From Fervidibacter canadensis (GTDB lineage: Bacteria; Armatimonadota; Fervidibacteria; Fervidibacterales; Fervidibacteraceae): a stretch of 64,000 nt of DNA. Positions within the stretch are counted from its first letter, which is position 1, and each line of letters begins with the position of its first letter. The DNA is taken from contig JBGOEJ010000005.1 in assembly GCA_041446545.1 (NCBI GenBank), forward strand, positions 62,001-126,000, in the 5' to 3' direction. Of this stretch, positions 8,113 through 17,016 are shown one piece after another. The notes beneath the pieces were generated by a model. The model was not told the DNA's origin. It did not search any database and was given only the letters and a program-made list of their open reading frames with translations. The position numbers and the translations under genes were made by a program.

Positions 8113-9519
8113 TCAATCCGCTGCGCCAGCCAACACCCGCAGTTGCTGCCCGACGCCCGTGTGCAACTCAAACTTGTCGTGCAGGACATTGACCGCTTTC
8201 ACCATGTCCTCTTCCAAAAGCAGGCACGAGACGGAATGTTGGGCGTCGGCGACTTGCAAGACGGTGATGTTGGCGTCCACCAAGGCTTCCAAGATGCGCG
8301 CCATGATGCCGGGCACTTCCCGCGTGTTTAAGACGACGAGGCTGACGATGGCGCAGTTGGTCGTCACTTCCACAGGAGCATCAAGGACTTCCACCTTCGG
8401 GCGCAATTGCATCAACATCCGCCGACGCTCCCGATGGGCGACGCTGCCTGGCGTGAGGGTCAGCAAGTAAAGGCGGCTGTGGTGGTTGAGGGCGATAGGG
8501 ATGGTCAAGCCATCCAACAAGTGGCGCACTCGGTCTAAGTGCTCTCGGACGATGGCGAACTCAAACAACTGACGGCTCTTGCTGACAAAGTAAGTGGCGA
8601 TGCCCGCTTCCCCCAGCACACGATAAATCTCCGTCTCAATCTCGGGCAAGTCGTCTTGGTGGGCGACATGGACTTTAAAGTGGGCGACATAGGGAAGGTG
8701 CGTCACGCCCGTGAAGCGGAACATCTTTTGGGGCAAATCGCTGGCTCGTTCCTTGATGACGGTGCCTGCATGGTCGCTGTCGGGCTTGCGCACCCAAACA
8801 GGGATGCGGTGCTCCATCGCAATCTCCACGCAACGAGGGTGAACGACTTTCGCCCCCAAATGAGCCATCTCGGAAACTTCCTCGTAAGTGACCGAGGGAA
8901 GGACTCTGGCTTTGTTGCTGACGAGTCGGGGGTCAGCTGTCATCACACCCTCCACATCGGTGTAAATCTCGCACGCCTCAGCCCCCAACGCCGCCGCCAA
9001 TGCTCCTGCCGTCGTGTCCGAACCGCCCCGCCCTAAAGTCGTGATATGCCCGTGCCCCGCCAAATCGCCCCGCTCCGTGACACCTTGAAATCCCGCGACG
9101 ACAGGGATGACATCGTTTCGCAAGGCGTCCCAAATCGCTGCTGGGTCAATGCGGACGATGCGGGCATTGCCGAAGTTGCCGTCGGTGTAAATGCCTGCTT
9201 GACCGCCCGTCAAAGCGATGGTTTGGTAGCCGCCGACGACTTTGATGGCTTGCGCCATCAAAACGATGCCGATGATTTCGCCACAAGTCATCAGCAAGTC
9301 CAACTCCCGTGCCTCCACAGGCACTTGCGGGTCAATCTCCTTCGCCAAACTGATGAGGGTGTCAGTAGCGTAAGGGTCACCCTTGCGCCCCGGCGCGGAA
9401 ACGACGACGACTGGCGAGTAGCCTTCTCGCTTCGCCTTGACGACCCGTTGGGCGGCGATAAGCAATCGCTCTTTGGTGGCGACAGAAGTGCCTCCAAACT
9501 TCTGAACGATCAAGCGCAT
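8113..9519 (-). CDS. lysC: Aspartokinase with C-terminal ACT domains
   Basis: Aspartokinase phosphorylates aspartate, the first step to lysine, threonine and methionine. The 468-residue product has the kinase N-terminus VQKFGGTSVA, VVVVSAPGRKGDPYATDTLI, the TLGRGGSDTTA loop, EIYTDVEGVMTADPR and AKVVHPRCVEIA. Residues after about 300 form regulatory ACT domains, the last with VPGIMARILEALVDANI, so feedback control by end-product amino acids is expected. AAGGAGAGG precedes ATG 9519. The next gene upstream encodes a protein made only of ACT domains. Confidence 0.94.
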   Translation of the reverse strand: MRLIVQKFGGTSVATKERLLIAAQRVVKAKREGYSPVVVVSAPGRKGDPYATDTLISLAKEIDPQVPVEARELDLLMTCGEIIGIVLMAQAIKVVGGYQTIALTGGQAGIYTDGNFGNARIVRIDPAAIWDALRNDVIPVVAGFQGVTERGDLAGHGHITTLGRGGSDTTAGALAAALGAEACEIYTDVEGVMTADPRLVSNKARVLPSVTYEEVSEMAHLGAKVVHPRCVEIAMEHRIPVWVRKPDSDHAGTVIKERASDLPQKMFRFTGVTHLPYVAHFKVHVAHQDDLPEIETEIYRVLGEAGIATYFVSKSRQLFEFAIVREHLDRVRHLLDGLTIPIALNHHSRLYLLTLTPGSVAHRERRRMLMQLRPKVEVLDAPVEVTTNCAIVSLVVLNTREVPGIMARILEALVDANITVLQVADAQHSVSCLLLEEDMVKAVNVLHDKFELHTGVGQQLRVLAGAAD

Positions 9520-9560
9520 GGCTCAACCTCTCCTTCGTCACGAAAGCGACTTAAATTCGG

Positions 9561-9584
9561 TCGCGGCTGATAGCCGCTCCAACA
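9561..9584. repeat. REP-like hairpin repeat, copy 1
   Basis: The core CGGCTGATAGCCGCTCCAAC contains a small palindrome (CGGCT/AGCCG) followed by CTCCAACA. The same motif recurs at 10153-10176, and as reverse complement at 60780-60807, with a degenerate copy at 60901-60926. It lies in the gap between lysC and the ACT-domain gene. Confidence 0.6.
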
Positions 9585-9608
9585 TGGTATGGCGCAACTC
9601 CTGTTTGG

Positions 9609-10136
9609 TCACGAAAGCCCAAATTTTTTGCGTAACGCCTCGGAGACTTTTTGAGCATCGGCACGACGCACCAGCAACATGACGGCATCATGGGAATCGC
9701 CCGTCTCCAGCAACTCTACCTCTTGCTCGTAAATCGCCTCAGCGATTTTTGCCATCACGCCAGGCAAATCTCGCATGGCAGAGGAGAGGACAGCGACCAT
9801 CGCACAATCTCTGGTCACCTTGACAGGATGGTTCAACCGACGCAACACCGCACGGGCTTGTTTTAGGGCATCTTTGCGGACAGTGAAATGGATGCTGTCG
9901 GGATGGAACTTGATCAAAAACAGGCTGACGCCCGCTTCAGCCAGTGCCCGAAAGACTTGCAACCGCTCCCGCAAATCAGGCGCCACCTGAACTTCCACAT
10001 GCACTAACCCATCCTCAACGGTAATGCCCGTGACGCCCCGTTGCCGTTCAAACTCTTCCTGCTGTGGTTCCACAGGTGTCGGGAGAAGCGTTCCTTTCTT
10101 CGCCATCGTCTCCGTCGCCTCCGCCTCGGTCAGCAT
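9609..10136 (-). CDS. Stand-alone ACT-domain protein, aspartokinase regulatory-like
   Basis: The 175-residue product has no kinase domain. After an N-terminal linker of about 35 residues it carries two ACT-type units. The first (about 37-105) contains VHVEVQVAPDLRERLQVFRALAEAGVSL; the second (about 110-175) contains DCAMVAVLSSAMRDLPGVMAKIAEAIY. The pattern resembles the regulatory half of aspartokinases, and the gene is immediately upstream of lysC on the same strand, separated by a REP-like repeat. A regulatory subunit for the aspartokinase is a reasonable inference. An internal ATG (10106) is an alternative start. Confidence 0.72.
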   Translation of the reverse strand: MLTEAEATETMAKKGTLLPTPVEPQQEEFERQRGVTGITVEDGLVHVEVQVAPDLRERLQVFRALAEAGVSLFLIKFHPDSIHFTVRKDALKQARAVLRRLNHPVKVTRDCAMVAVLSSAMRDLPGVMAKIAEAIYEQEVELLETGDSHDAVMLLVRRADAQKVSEALRKKFGLS

Positions 10137-10152
10137 CTTGACCTTGATTCAG

Positions 10153-10176
10153 TGGCGGCTGATAACCGCTCCAACA
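10153..10176. repeat. REP-like hairpin repeat, copy 2
   Basis: The motif GGCGGCTGATAACCGCTCCA plus ACA differs from copy 1 at the stem (AACCG instead of AGCCG). It sits between nadB and the ACT-domain gene. Confidence 0.55.
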
Positions 10177-10215
10177 TTTTAGCCCTGAAAGGGAAGGCAG
10201 CCTAATGGCAGGCTT

Positions 10216-11805
10216 TCAAATTTGAGCCGTTGATGGCAGGGACGAGGAGATGGCGAGGAAACGCTTTAACGGTGGCTTCCGCCAAACGGCATCGCCTTGA
10301 AATTGCCAAATCAACCGCCCACGCCATCGGATGTCATCGGTTTGAGGGAAGTCGCGACGGAAATGGGCGCCTCGGCTCTCCTTGCGGGTCAAGGCTGCCA
10401 TCGCAATAAGCCACGCTGTCGTCACCCATGCCCGACCTAATCCCGTCGCTCGCTCCCCCAATTCCGCTAAACGCTTCAGCGCCTGCCGCAACCCATCACC
10501 ATCTCGCACCACCCCCACTTTCTCGCTCATCGTCCCTTGAATGGCACGCAATATTGCTTCGTCACCTTGCCAACTTTGCGGTGGGACGATGTTGGTCGGC
10601 AGTGGTGGCAACGGTTTGCTCAGCCACTCGTCCAGCGCTTGCGCCGTTCGGTAGCCGAAGACCAGCCCTTCTGTCAGCGAGTTGCTTGCCAATCGGTTGG
10701 CGCCGTGAACGCCCGTGCAGGCGCATTCGCCGATGGCGAACAAGCGGGGCACATTCGTCCGCCCCCACAAATCCGTCCGAACGCCTCCCATGTGGTAGTG
10801 CGCCGCTGGTGCGACGGGAATGTGTTCACGCCCGATGTTGAACCCCCGTTCAAGGCAGGCGCGGTAGATGTTGGGAAACCGCTCGCGGACGAACGCCTCG
10901 CCCCGATGAGAAATGTCCAGCCAAACATAAGGCACTCCTGTCTCTTGCATCTCCGTGAAAATCGCCCGCGCCACGACATCTCGCGGCGCCAATTCCGCCT
11001 TCGGATGGTAGCGGGGCATGAAGCGTTCGCCCTTGACATTGCGCAAGATTGCCCCTTCCCCCCGCACCGCTTCGGAGATCAACGGTCGGGGCACTTCTCC
11101 AACTGCCAACGCTGTCGGATGGAATTGGACAAACTCCATGTCCGCCACTTCCGCACCAATTTCAAACGCTAAGGCGATGCCTTCACCCGTCGCAGGGGTT
11201 GGGTTGGTCGTAACGGCGAACAGTTGACCGCATCCACCTGTTGCCAGCACGGTCGCTTTCGCCCGCCAAATTTCTGCCTTGCCCTCCCGCACGGCTAACG
11301 CCCCGACACATTCGCCGCCGCTCATCAGCAACTTCACGACCGTCACCCGCTCCATCAAACGGACGCCTGCGTCTTCAGCGGCTTTAGGCAGGGTTTCCAT
11401 GATGGCTCGTCCCGTCGCATCGCCGTAGGCGTGGGCGATGCGTTCTACGGAGTGCGCCCCTTCAATCGTCAGCACCAGTTGACCGTCGTCGGTGTCAAAA
11501 GGCACACCAATTTGCCACAACCGCAACACTTGTTTAGGCGCTTCCGTCACCAACACCCAGACTGCTTCTTCGTCGCAAAGCCCTGCACCCGCCGCAACGG
11601 TGTCGGCGAAATGTTTTTCGGGGGCATCCGATGGTGCTAACGCTGCTGCCATCCCTCCTTGTGCCCAGAAGGTATTCGCCTCGGCGAAACTGCCCTTGTT
11701 GAGCACGACGACCTTTCCCTTTGCCGCTGCGTGGTAAGCACACCACAATCCTGCAATCCCACCGCCGATGACAAGCACATCACACTCATGACACGGCAAC
11801 TCCAT
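10216..11805 (-). CDS. nadB: L-aspartate oxidase
   Basis: NadB oxidises L-aspartate to iminoaspartate with FAD, the first step of de novo NAD synthesis. The 529-residue product has the FAD dinucleotide-binding GGGIAGLWCAYHAA at the N-terminus, the FWAQGGMAAALAP loop, ATGGCGQLF, the active-site region VQFHPTAL, RGEGAILRN, PRDVVARAI and HYHMGGVRTD, then ASNSLTEGLVFG. A helical C-terminal domain follows. AAGGAG fits the second ATG (11805) with 9-base spacing; the first ATG (11814) abuts it. The toxin remnant ends just upstream at 11811. No nadA or nadC is present in the window. Confidence 0.94.
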   Translation of the reverse strand: MELPCHECDVLVIGGGIAGLWCAYHAAAKGKVVVLNKGSFAEANTFWAQGGMAAALAPSDAPEKHFADTVAAGAGLCDEEAVWVLVTEAPKQVLRLWQIGVPFDTDDGQLVLTIEGAHSVERIAHAYGDATGRAIMETLPKAAEDAGVRLMERVTVVKLLMSGGECVGALAVREGKAEIWRAKATVLATGGCGQLFAVTTNPTPATGEGIALAFEIGAEVADMEFVQFHPTALAVGEVPRPLISEAVRGEGAILRNVKGERFMPRYHPKAELAPRDVVARAIFTEMQETGVPYVWLDISHRGEAFVRERFPNIYRACLERGFNIGREHIPVAPAAHYHMGGVRTDLWGRTNVPRLFAIGECACTGVHGANRLASNSLTEGLVFGYRTAQALDEWLSKPLPPLPTNIVPPQSWQGDEAILRAIQGTMSEKVGVVRDGDGLRQALKRLAELGERATGLGRAWVTTAWLIAMAALTRKESRGAHFRRDFPQTDDIRWRGRLIWQFQGDAVWRKPPLKRFLAISSSLPSTAQI

Positions 11806-11810
11806 CGCCG

Positions 11811-12063
11811 TCATCTCCTTCGCCGCTTGTAAATGGCATCACGGTGATCGACCAAGGGCACGACGATGGGGCGCATGGCAATTTCCAGAGAGTAAACAAC
11901 TCGCCAATCCTCCCACACGCAATTTGAAACAACCTGCCCATTCGCCGTGCAGGGGTTGATGGACGAACTCATCGGCGCGCTCGGCGAGCCATGCCAACTT
12001 CTCCACGACACGCCTCGCCACTTTCCGACCCATCTTTCTCAACTCCTCACGCGCTTCTGGCAT
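11811..12063 (-). pseudogene. RelE/ParE-type toxin gene with a single-base frameshift
   Basis: Two overlapping frames together make one RelE-family toxin. The first half reads PEAREELRKMGRKVARRVVE and continues to HGEWAGCFKLRVG. The second half, in the next frame, reads DWRVVYSLEIAMRPIVV and ends VDHRDAIYKRRRR, the normal family C-terminus. The switch lies near 11911-11916 (plus strand), where one extra base in a GGGAGGAT run breaks the frame; removing one G restores the full product. The N-terminus may extend a few codons before ATG 12063, since WSVEI precedes it in frame. This is either a decayed toxin or a sequencing or assembly error. Its antitoxin lies 20 bases upstream and is intact. 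Confidence 0.7.
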
Positions 12064-12083
12064 GATTTCAACTGACCATTCCC

Positions 12084-12311
12084 TCAGATTCGTTCCCTCC
12101 GCTTGCCCTTTGGTCGGGTAATGCTCAATGCGTGGGCGACTTGTTTTAGCGGGATGCCTTTTTGTCCCGCCGCTCTGGCAGCGAGGCTTTGCCTTAGCCG
12201 TTCCTTCACCCAGTCCTGCAACTCCAAGCCTTCGTCGGGGTCACCCAGAAAGTCCTGAAGGGTTTCCCAGACGGTCGCCGAAATCAATTCCTTCAGTTCC
12301 TCAACGCTCAA
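12084..12311 (-). CDS. Putative antitoxin partner of the RelE-type toxin
   Basis: The 75-residue product begins MSVEELKELISATVWETLQD and continues with LGDPDEGLELQDWVKERL, a pattern common to short antitoxins that precede RelE-type toxins, and ends in a basic tail (KGKRRERI). The start is TTG, overlapping the stop of the DUF6079 gene (TTGA). The toxin follows on the same strand. Assignment as antitoxin rests on this context and the amphipathic N-terminal pattern. It may remain as a solitary immunity gene if the toxin is truly broken. Confidence 0.65.
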   Translation of the reverse strand: MSVEELKELISATVWETLQDFLGDPDEGLELQDWVKERLRQSLAARAAGQKGIPLKQVAHALSITRPKGKRRERI

Positions 12312-15300
12312 GTCGGCGACTTTGCGCCTCCTTTTCGGTTGCGCCGTTGTGGCGACCGATGGCTATCTTGTCGCACGAAGCGAACCCGCGTCTCTGGCGA
12401 TGGCGTTTTTTCGCCGAGCCATTGGCGGAAAAGTTCTGTCGCCTCGTGACAGGTCAAGTAGCGCCCTTCCAACAAGTCACACAACTCGTCCAAGTCGGCT
12501 TCCACGATGGCGAAGGGAGACAGGGCTTTTTGCAGGGATGGCAATGAAGCCAGCACCGAACGCCATTGTTCTGCGGCGCTTTCGGTTGTCAACGCCAAAA
12601 CGCCTCCCAACATCGCTCGGTCAGGGGGCGGGGCGGCGGCAAGGAAGCGCCGCACTTTTTCCCTTTGCGGTTCGTCGCAAAGCCACGCTTTCAAACGCGC
12701 CAATGCGTCGGCAATCGCCTCTCCGATAGCGTCGGCGTCCACCGAAAGCGTTCTGTCCAATGTCAGCCCACAGCGGGAGCAGAAGGGGGAGCGTTGCAAG
12801 TGCGGGCGCAAGGTCAAAGGAGACTCGCCACATCGTTGCTTCAATACGCCTTCCAACCGCCTCAGGGCTTCCTGGCCTTCTTCGGGCGCTTCGGGCAGTT
12901 CGCTCAGTGCCGTCAGCAACCGCACTTCGTCGCTTTGCTGCCATTTCTGCAAGCGTTCAAAGGCATCGCTTTGATGCGCCCGCTCGTGGTGAGCGATGTA
13001 AGCGTCGGCGTAATCGTTGCGGAACTGGCGAAACGAGGTGAGCCAATCGCGCCAATGCCTCAGCAACCTTTCGCCATCCCGCAATTCGCTCAACAAACGG
13101 TCACGCTCTTTTGCCAGCGCATCAGGCAACCAGCCGAGGGCGTTCAAGTAGCGCTTCGCCTCCAACAATTCTCCCGATGTGGCGAAAAACTCCGCCGCCG
13201 TTTCCCAGTCGCTTCGCCAACTTTGCAACCTTGCAGCGTCCAAACTCAACGCCGTGACGCTCTTTGCCCACTCTCGCAACCCTTCGGCGGCTGCCAGCGG
13301 TTGCAACGCCGTCGTCGCCAACTCGGCGCAAAGGTGCAGCATTTCCATCGTTCGCTGCCATTGTCGCTCGCTTTGTCCCGTTTCTCGCTGCCATTGCGCC
13401 AATCGGGCATTGACATCTTGCGCCATCAACTTCCACGATTTCGCTACCTCCCGCAATTGCAGCCAAAGTTGCTGTTGGCGTTCGGGCGTCAGCGTTTCAG
13501 GCACATCGTCCAACACCGCTGTCAGCAAATTTCTCACCGATTGCCATTCGTCCCCGCTGAGAACTTGGGCGGGTTTGAGGGTTGCGACAAAACGGTTCAG
13601 CGGTGCGGAAATCGCTTCAGGCGGAAGGATTTGCCCGTTGCGGTCAAGGGCGTTGAGCCAGCCGACCCGCAACAAAGCGGCGACAATCAGTTGCGTCAAT
13701 TCGGGCGTTAACCCGAAAGGGCTTTTCGCCATCATCGCTTCCACTTGCCGATAGGGTTTCCCGTCACCGACGAATTGCAGGATGGCGTCGGTCAATTCCG
13801 ATGGCGGCGCAGTCACTGCCATCGGCGCTGTCACATCGCCTCGCTGGGAGAGGGATAAAATGCCGAGGGGCAAGGCGACCAGTTCCAGCCATCGTTGGGC
13901 GTTGGCGTCTATGGCGGGAGCAGGCAAGCCCCGCAAAATCAACCGCGTTAGGGCGTTCAAGGTTTGGGCGCTGGCTTCCCGCCTTGGGGCGAGGGACAAA
14001 AATTGCGGGAACACTTTCGGCAAGACTTTTTCGGCAACCGCTTGCACCAACTCATCAAAACTGACAAACTCTGCCATCAGCAACTCCTTCATTGGCAACG
14101 CCCGTCCCTGTCCCTCAGTCCCTAATCCCAGCAAAGTGCCGTCACCGTAAAGCCGTTGCATCAAGCGTTGCGTTTCCCACTGACGGGCAGGCAACATCTC
14201 CCGCAACCGCCCCGAAATCTTCATGCCCAATTCGCTTTCGGCAAGGGAAAGGTCTTGACTCAGCAGCCAAACCGCTGCGTTCTCGCGCCATCGGCGCTTT
14301 TCCGCCTCATTGGGCGTTCTCGGCAACAAGGCGACGACAGCGTGGGCGAAGCGGAAGTCGGCGAAAGTGCCACTTGCTGTTGACAGTCCCGTTGCGGCAA
14401 AAAGTCGCTCCAACAGTTGAACAAAGTGTCGGCGTTGCTCATCAACGGCGGCGGGCGGAGCGATGAACAGGTGCAAGCATTCATCGGTGTGGGGCGAGGC
14501 GAGATTGGCTACCGTTTGGCGCAATTGCGCTTCGGTCAGGCGACGCAAGTCAGTGACGGTGATGGCGATATGCCGTTGGGTGCGTTGCCAGTGGGTGACG
14601 AGGGTGCGGGTTTCGTTCAACGGTGGCGGTGCCCATTCTTCGCTTCGGCATTCCCATGCGAACCGCAAAAGGCGTGGGTCATCGTCCGTTAGCGCCGCCA
14701 TCGTTTCCATCAACCGACGACGCAACGCTTCCGTCAGGGTGATTTGGGGGTCAAGGCGGTAGGTGTCATCGGGCGAACCTTGCCGTCGCACGGTGTCCAC
14801 GAAGTTCGCCTCCGTTCGCAGCCGTTCCAACATCGCCCAAACTTCCTGAGCATCTCGCATCAACGCCTCCGCCAACTTTTGCGCTGAGGGCTCTTCGCCG
14901 CCGACTTGAAACGCCAGCAACGCTTTGATGAGCCGCAGCACCTCGCCATCCCTCGCCTCAAAATACGGCAGCACTTGTTGGACAAAGGGGCGCAATTGGG
15001 GGTGAGCGTGCAAATCCGGCTCAAAGTGGTCAAGGAGCGTGTCAGGCGTGATAAGTTGCCGCCATTCGGCATCCAGATGCTGGCGAACCGACCATTGGAC
15101 GAAGGTAACCACACTGCGGGTGCGGGAGAAAAACGCTCCGACGCTCCGCTCAAGGCAACGGACAGTCAAGGGATGCAGCGGATAGCAGGCGAAAAGTTCG
15201 TCCACGCTGAAGCGTTGCGCCCAAGACGATTGATGGCGAAGGTCGCTCAATTTTTGCCGAAGGGTCGCTTCGTTGCGTTTGCGTAGCAGCACTTGGCTGA

Positions 15301-16075
15301 TGAGGGGAAGGGCATGGGCGAAGTTAAGCAGCCAAGTTTGCTGGAAGCGGTCGCGCACTTGCGTCAAGGCGTAAGGCTCTATCCGTTGCAAATCCTCAAC
15401 ACCTCGCTGTAACGCTCCGACCAGCAAGAGGGGGAGGCGGCGGGTCGCTTGGGCGAGGAATTGCAAAAAGGAAGCGTCCCGATGGAGCGCCTCACCACTT
15501 TTGGCATTCAAAAACATCGCCAGTTCGTCCAGCAATAGGACGATGCCCGAAAAACCTTTCGCTTGTGCCTGCTGCCAAACGGCAGACAGCCATTCGCCCC
15601 GCGCCGATGGGTCGGTGGGAACGGTGAACCCTTTACGCTCGGCTTCGGAAGCGATTTCCCTTGCGACGACGGTTTCCAACGCAAATGCCGTCGGGTCAAA
15701 TTCGTCAAGGCTGATGTAAGTGACGAAGAAGCGACCCTCGCCGATAGGTTGCAGCAAAGGTGACCAAGTGGGGTTGCGTCGGGCAAAACGCTGGCGGGCA
15801 TCGGGAAATTCGGCGAGTAAACCGAGGGTTGCCATCAGGTGCGATTTTCCCGTCCCATAAACGCCGCTGAGCAAAAACGCACCGCCTTGAGGCAAAGCGG
15901 AAAGCAACCCGTGCATCGCCGCTGCGTTGGCGCCTTCTACGACAAGGTAGCCATCCACCAGCAAGGCTAAAGGTTCAGGGAGCGAATGGGTTCGGGGCGT
16001 TTCGCGCACCTGCGTCAGTTGCACGACAGGATTGACCGCCACCACCTCCACAAAATCGCCGATGCGAAACATCAT
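12308..16075 (-). CDS. Giant P-loop ATPase, DUF6079/PglY-BrxC-like
   Basis: This 1255-residue cytoplasmic protein resembles DUF6079 proteins such as PglY of Pgl/BREX phage-defence systems. An N-terminal region with VEVVAVNPVVQLTQV leads into Walker A GVYGTGKSH (71-79), ISLDEFDPTAF, and Walker B GIVLLLDELAMFL (178-190). Then come long helical regions, a CSRC motif near residue 1100 and a basic tail. GGAGGTGGGCG precedes ATG 16075. In BREX loci such ATPases accompany a PglZ phosphatase and a DNA methylase; neither is here. Neighbours are small toxin-antitoxin and protease-like genes. It may be an orphan or part of an unknown defence or DNA-handling unit. Confidence 0.7.
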   Translation of the reverse strand: MMFRIGDFVEVVAVNPVVQLTQVRETPRTHSLPEPLALLVDGYLVVEGANAAAMHGLLSALPQGGAFLLSGVYGTGKSHLMATLGLLAEFPDARQRFARRNPTWSPLLQPIGEGRFFVTYISLDEFDPTAFALETVVAREIASEAERKGFTVPTDPSARGEWLSAVWQQAQAKGFSGIVLLLDELAMFLNAKSGEALHRDASFLQFLAQATRRLPLLLVGALQRGVEDLQRIEPYALTQVRDRFQQTWLLNFAHALPLISQVLLRKRNEATLRQKLSDLRHQSSWAQRFSVDELFACYPLHPLTVRCLERSVGAFFSRTRSVVTFVQWSVRQHLDAEWRQLITPDTLLDHFEPDLHAHPQLRPFVQQVLPYFEARDGEVLRLIKALLAFQVGGEEPSAQKLAEALMRDAQEVWAMLERLRTEANFVDTVRRQGSPDDTYRLDPQITLTEALRRRLMETMAALTDDDPRLLRFAWECRSEEWAPPPLNETRTLVTHWQRTQRHIAITVTDLRRLTEAQLRQTVANLASPHTDECLHLFIAPPAAVDEQRRHFVQLLERLFAATGLSTASGTFADFRFAHAVVALLPRTPNEAEKRRWRENAAVWLLSQDLSLAESELGMKISGRLREMLPARQWETQRLMQRLYGDGTLLGLGTEGQGRALPMKELLMAEFVSFDELVQAVAEKVLPKVFPQFLSLAPRREASAQTLNALTRLILRGLPAPAIDANAQRWLELVALPLGILSLSQRGDVTAPMAVTAPPSELTDAILQFVGDGKPYRQVEAMMAKSPFGLTPELTQLIVAALLRVGWLNALDRNGQILPPEAISAPLNRFVATLKPAQVLSGDEWQSVRNLLTAVLDDVPETLTPERQQQLWLQLREVAKSWKLMAQDVNARLAQWQRETGQSERQWQRTMEMLHLCAELATTALQPLAAAEGLREWAKSVTALSLDAARLQSWRSDWETAAEFFATSGELLEAKRYLNALGWLPDALAKERDRLLSELRDGERLLRHWRDWLTSFRQFRNDYADAYIAHHERAHQSDAFERLQKWQQSDEVRLLTALSELPEAPEEGQEALRRLEGVLKQRCGESPLTLRPHLQRSPFCSRCGLTLDRTLSVDADAIGEAIADALARLKAWLCDEPQREKVRRFLAAAPPPDRAMLGGVLALTTESAAEQWRSVLASLPSLQKALSPFAIVEADLDELCDLLEGRYLTCHEATELFRQWLGEKTPSPETRVRFVRQDSHRSPQRRNRKGGAKSPT

Positions 16076-16087
16076 CGCCCACCTCCC

Positions 16088-16270
16088 TCACGGCTTTTGG
16101 TTTGGGTTTTCCGTCATCAACCCTTCCGCCTGAGCGGCAGCCAGTAACCCTTCATCGGAACTCACGAAAATCAAGGGCGGTAAGCCGATTTGCTGGCGAC
16201 GGCGATGCAGTAATGTCACCGCTGCCAGGGGGCTATCCAATCGGAGCCCGCTTCCCATCGCACGACCCAT
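16088..16270 (-). pseudogene. C-terminal remnant of a PIN-domain toxin
   Basis: The 60-codon frame ends with PPLIFVSSDEGLLAAAQAEG, which matches the usual C-terminal strand-helix of VapC-type PIN ribonucleases (normally LVFVSADERLL...A..EGL). The preceding LRLDSPLAAVTLLHRRRQ resembles a degraded LDAIHLATALLLRRR motif. The N-terminal half with the catalytic acidic residues is absent. No complete PIN gene can be assembled in other frames nearby, so I read it as a decayed toxin. The similarity is short and the call moderate. Confidence 0.45.
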
Positions 16271-16304
16271 TGCGTTGCCATCTCACGCGCCTCCCTTTCG
16301 GTGG

Positions 16305-16685
16305 TCATGCCGTCATCAAGACGGTCTTTCGCTGGGGCAAGTCAAAAAGCAGTCGGGCGCCCCAAGCGTCCAGCAACTCCGTGCCGATGAGCACTTCCCC
16401 GCCAAAGGTGACGATGATTTGGGTTGATACTTCAGGCAGTTCGCCTATTTGTGCCCAACCCTGGAAGACAAACTCTTCGGTGACTGTCCCGTCAGCCAAT
16501 TCCATGTGCACGATGCCGACAAGGACTAACCCCAGCGAAACAGCAAGGCTAACAGGGAGCGAAAGACCACCGTTGAAGCCCGTGTCCACAATGGCGGTGG
16601 TCTCTGCCGTGCCGAAGAGACCTCGCACCTTGACAGGTAAGCGTCCTTGCCGATGTTCATCAATGACGCCTTCTATAACTGCCAT
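16305..16685 (-). CDS. Retropepsin-like aspartic protease family protein (clan AA)
   Basis: The 126-residue product has the hallmark catalytic segment AIVDTGFNGGLSLP (Asp-Thr-Gly), followed by a beta-rich body and the family closing pattern VLIGTELLDAWGARLLFD. Clan AA proteins of this size are thought to work as dimers, each supplying one Asp. Substrate is unknown. It lies 32 bases downstream of the 86-residue hypothetical gene; small proteins ending in FGRRIG are often found next to such proteases, so the two probably form a functional pair. A second, unrelated copy lies at 24650. Confidence 0.78.
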   Translation of the reverse strand: MAVIEGVIDEHRQGRLPVKVRGLFGTAETTAIVDTGFNGGLSLPVSLAVSLGLVLVGIVHMELADGTVTEEFVFQGWAQIGELPEVSTQIIVTFGGEVLIGTELLDAWGARLLFDLPQRKTVLMTA

Positions 16686-16717
16686 CCGCTCTCACCTACC
16701 AGTGCTCTCGGTTGCCC

Positions 16718-16978
16718 TCATCGTTTGTCCAGAAAGCCGATGCGCCGTCCGAAAAGCAACTTGTCGGGGTGGCGCTCTTTCAACCGCAGAAAGGCGTCTA
16801 TGGCGCGGTCAGCGATTTCGTAGTCGCCGCTTTCGGGTTCAATGGCGATGAATTTGCCGTAGTGCTCTTTCTCCAGTTGCTCCTTGATCCGATCGTAAAT
16901 TGCCTCGCCTTTCGCCGCCAGTTCCTTCGGGTTGATGGTGGGGACGACGACGGTCGGAGTCGTTTTCGTCTCCGACAT
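16718..16978 (-). CDS. Small conserved protein paired with the retropepsin-like gene
   Basis: The 86-residue product reads ELAAKGEAIYDRIKEQLE, then HYGKFIAIEPESGDYEIAD and a tail with LLFGRRIGFLDKR. This pattern is familiar from short uncharacterised proteins encoded beside clan AA proteases. AAAGGAGG upstream fixes the start at 16978; the open frame extends much further upstream but overlaps transaldolase in antiphase. There is no obvious membrane segment or nucleic-acid motif. Function is unknown; an antitoxin-like or regulatory partner role is possible. Confidence 0.68.
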   Translation of the reverse strand: MSETKTTPTVVVPTINPKELAAKGEAIYDRIKEQLEKEHYGKFIAIEPESGDYEIADRAIDAFLRLKERHPDKLLFGRRIGFLDKR

Positions 16979-17016
16979 TGCTCTCCCCTCCTTTGTTGCG
17001 ATGTTTGTGCCACGCA

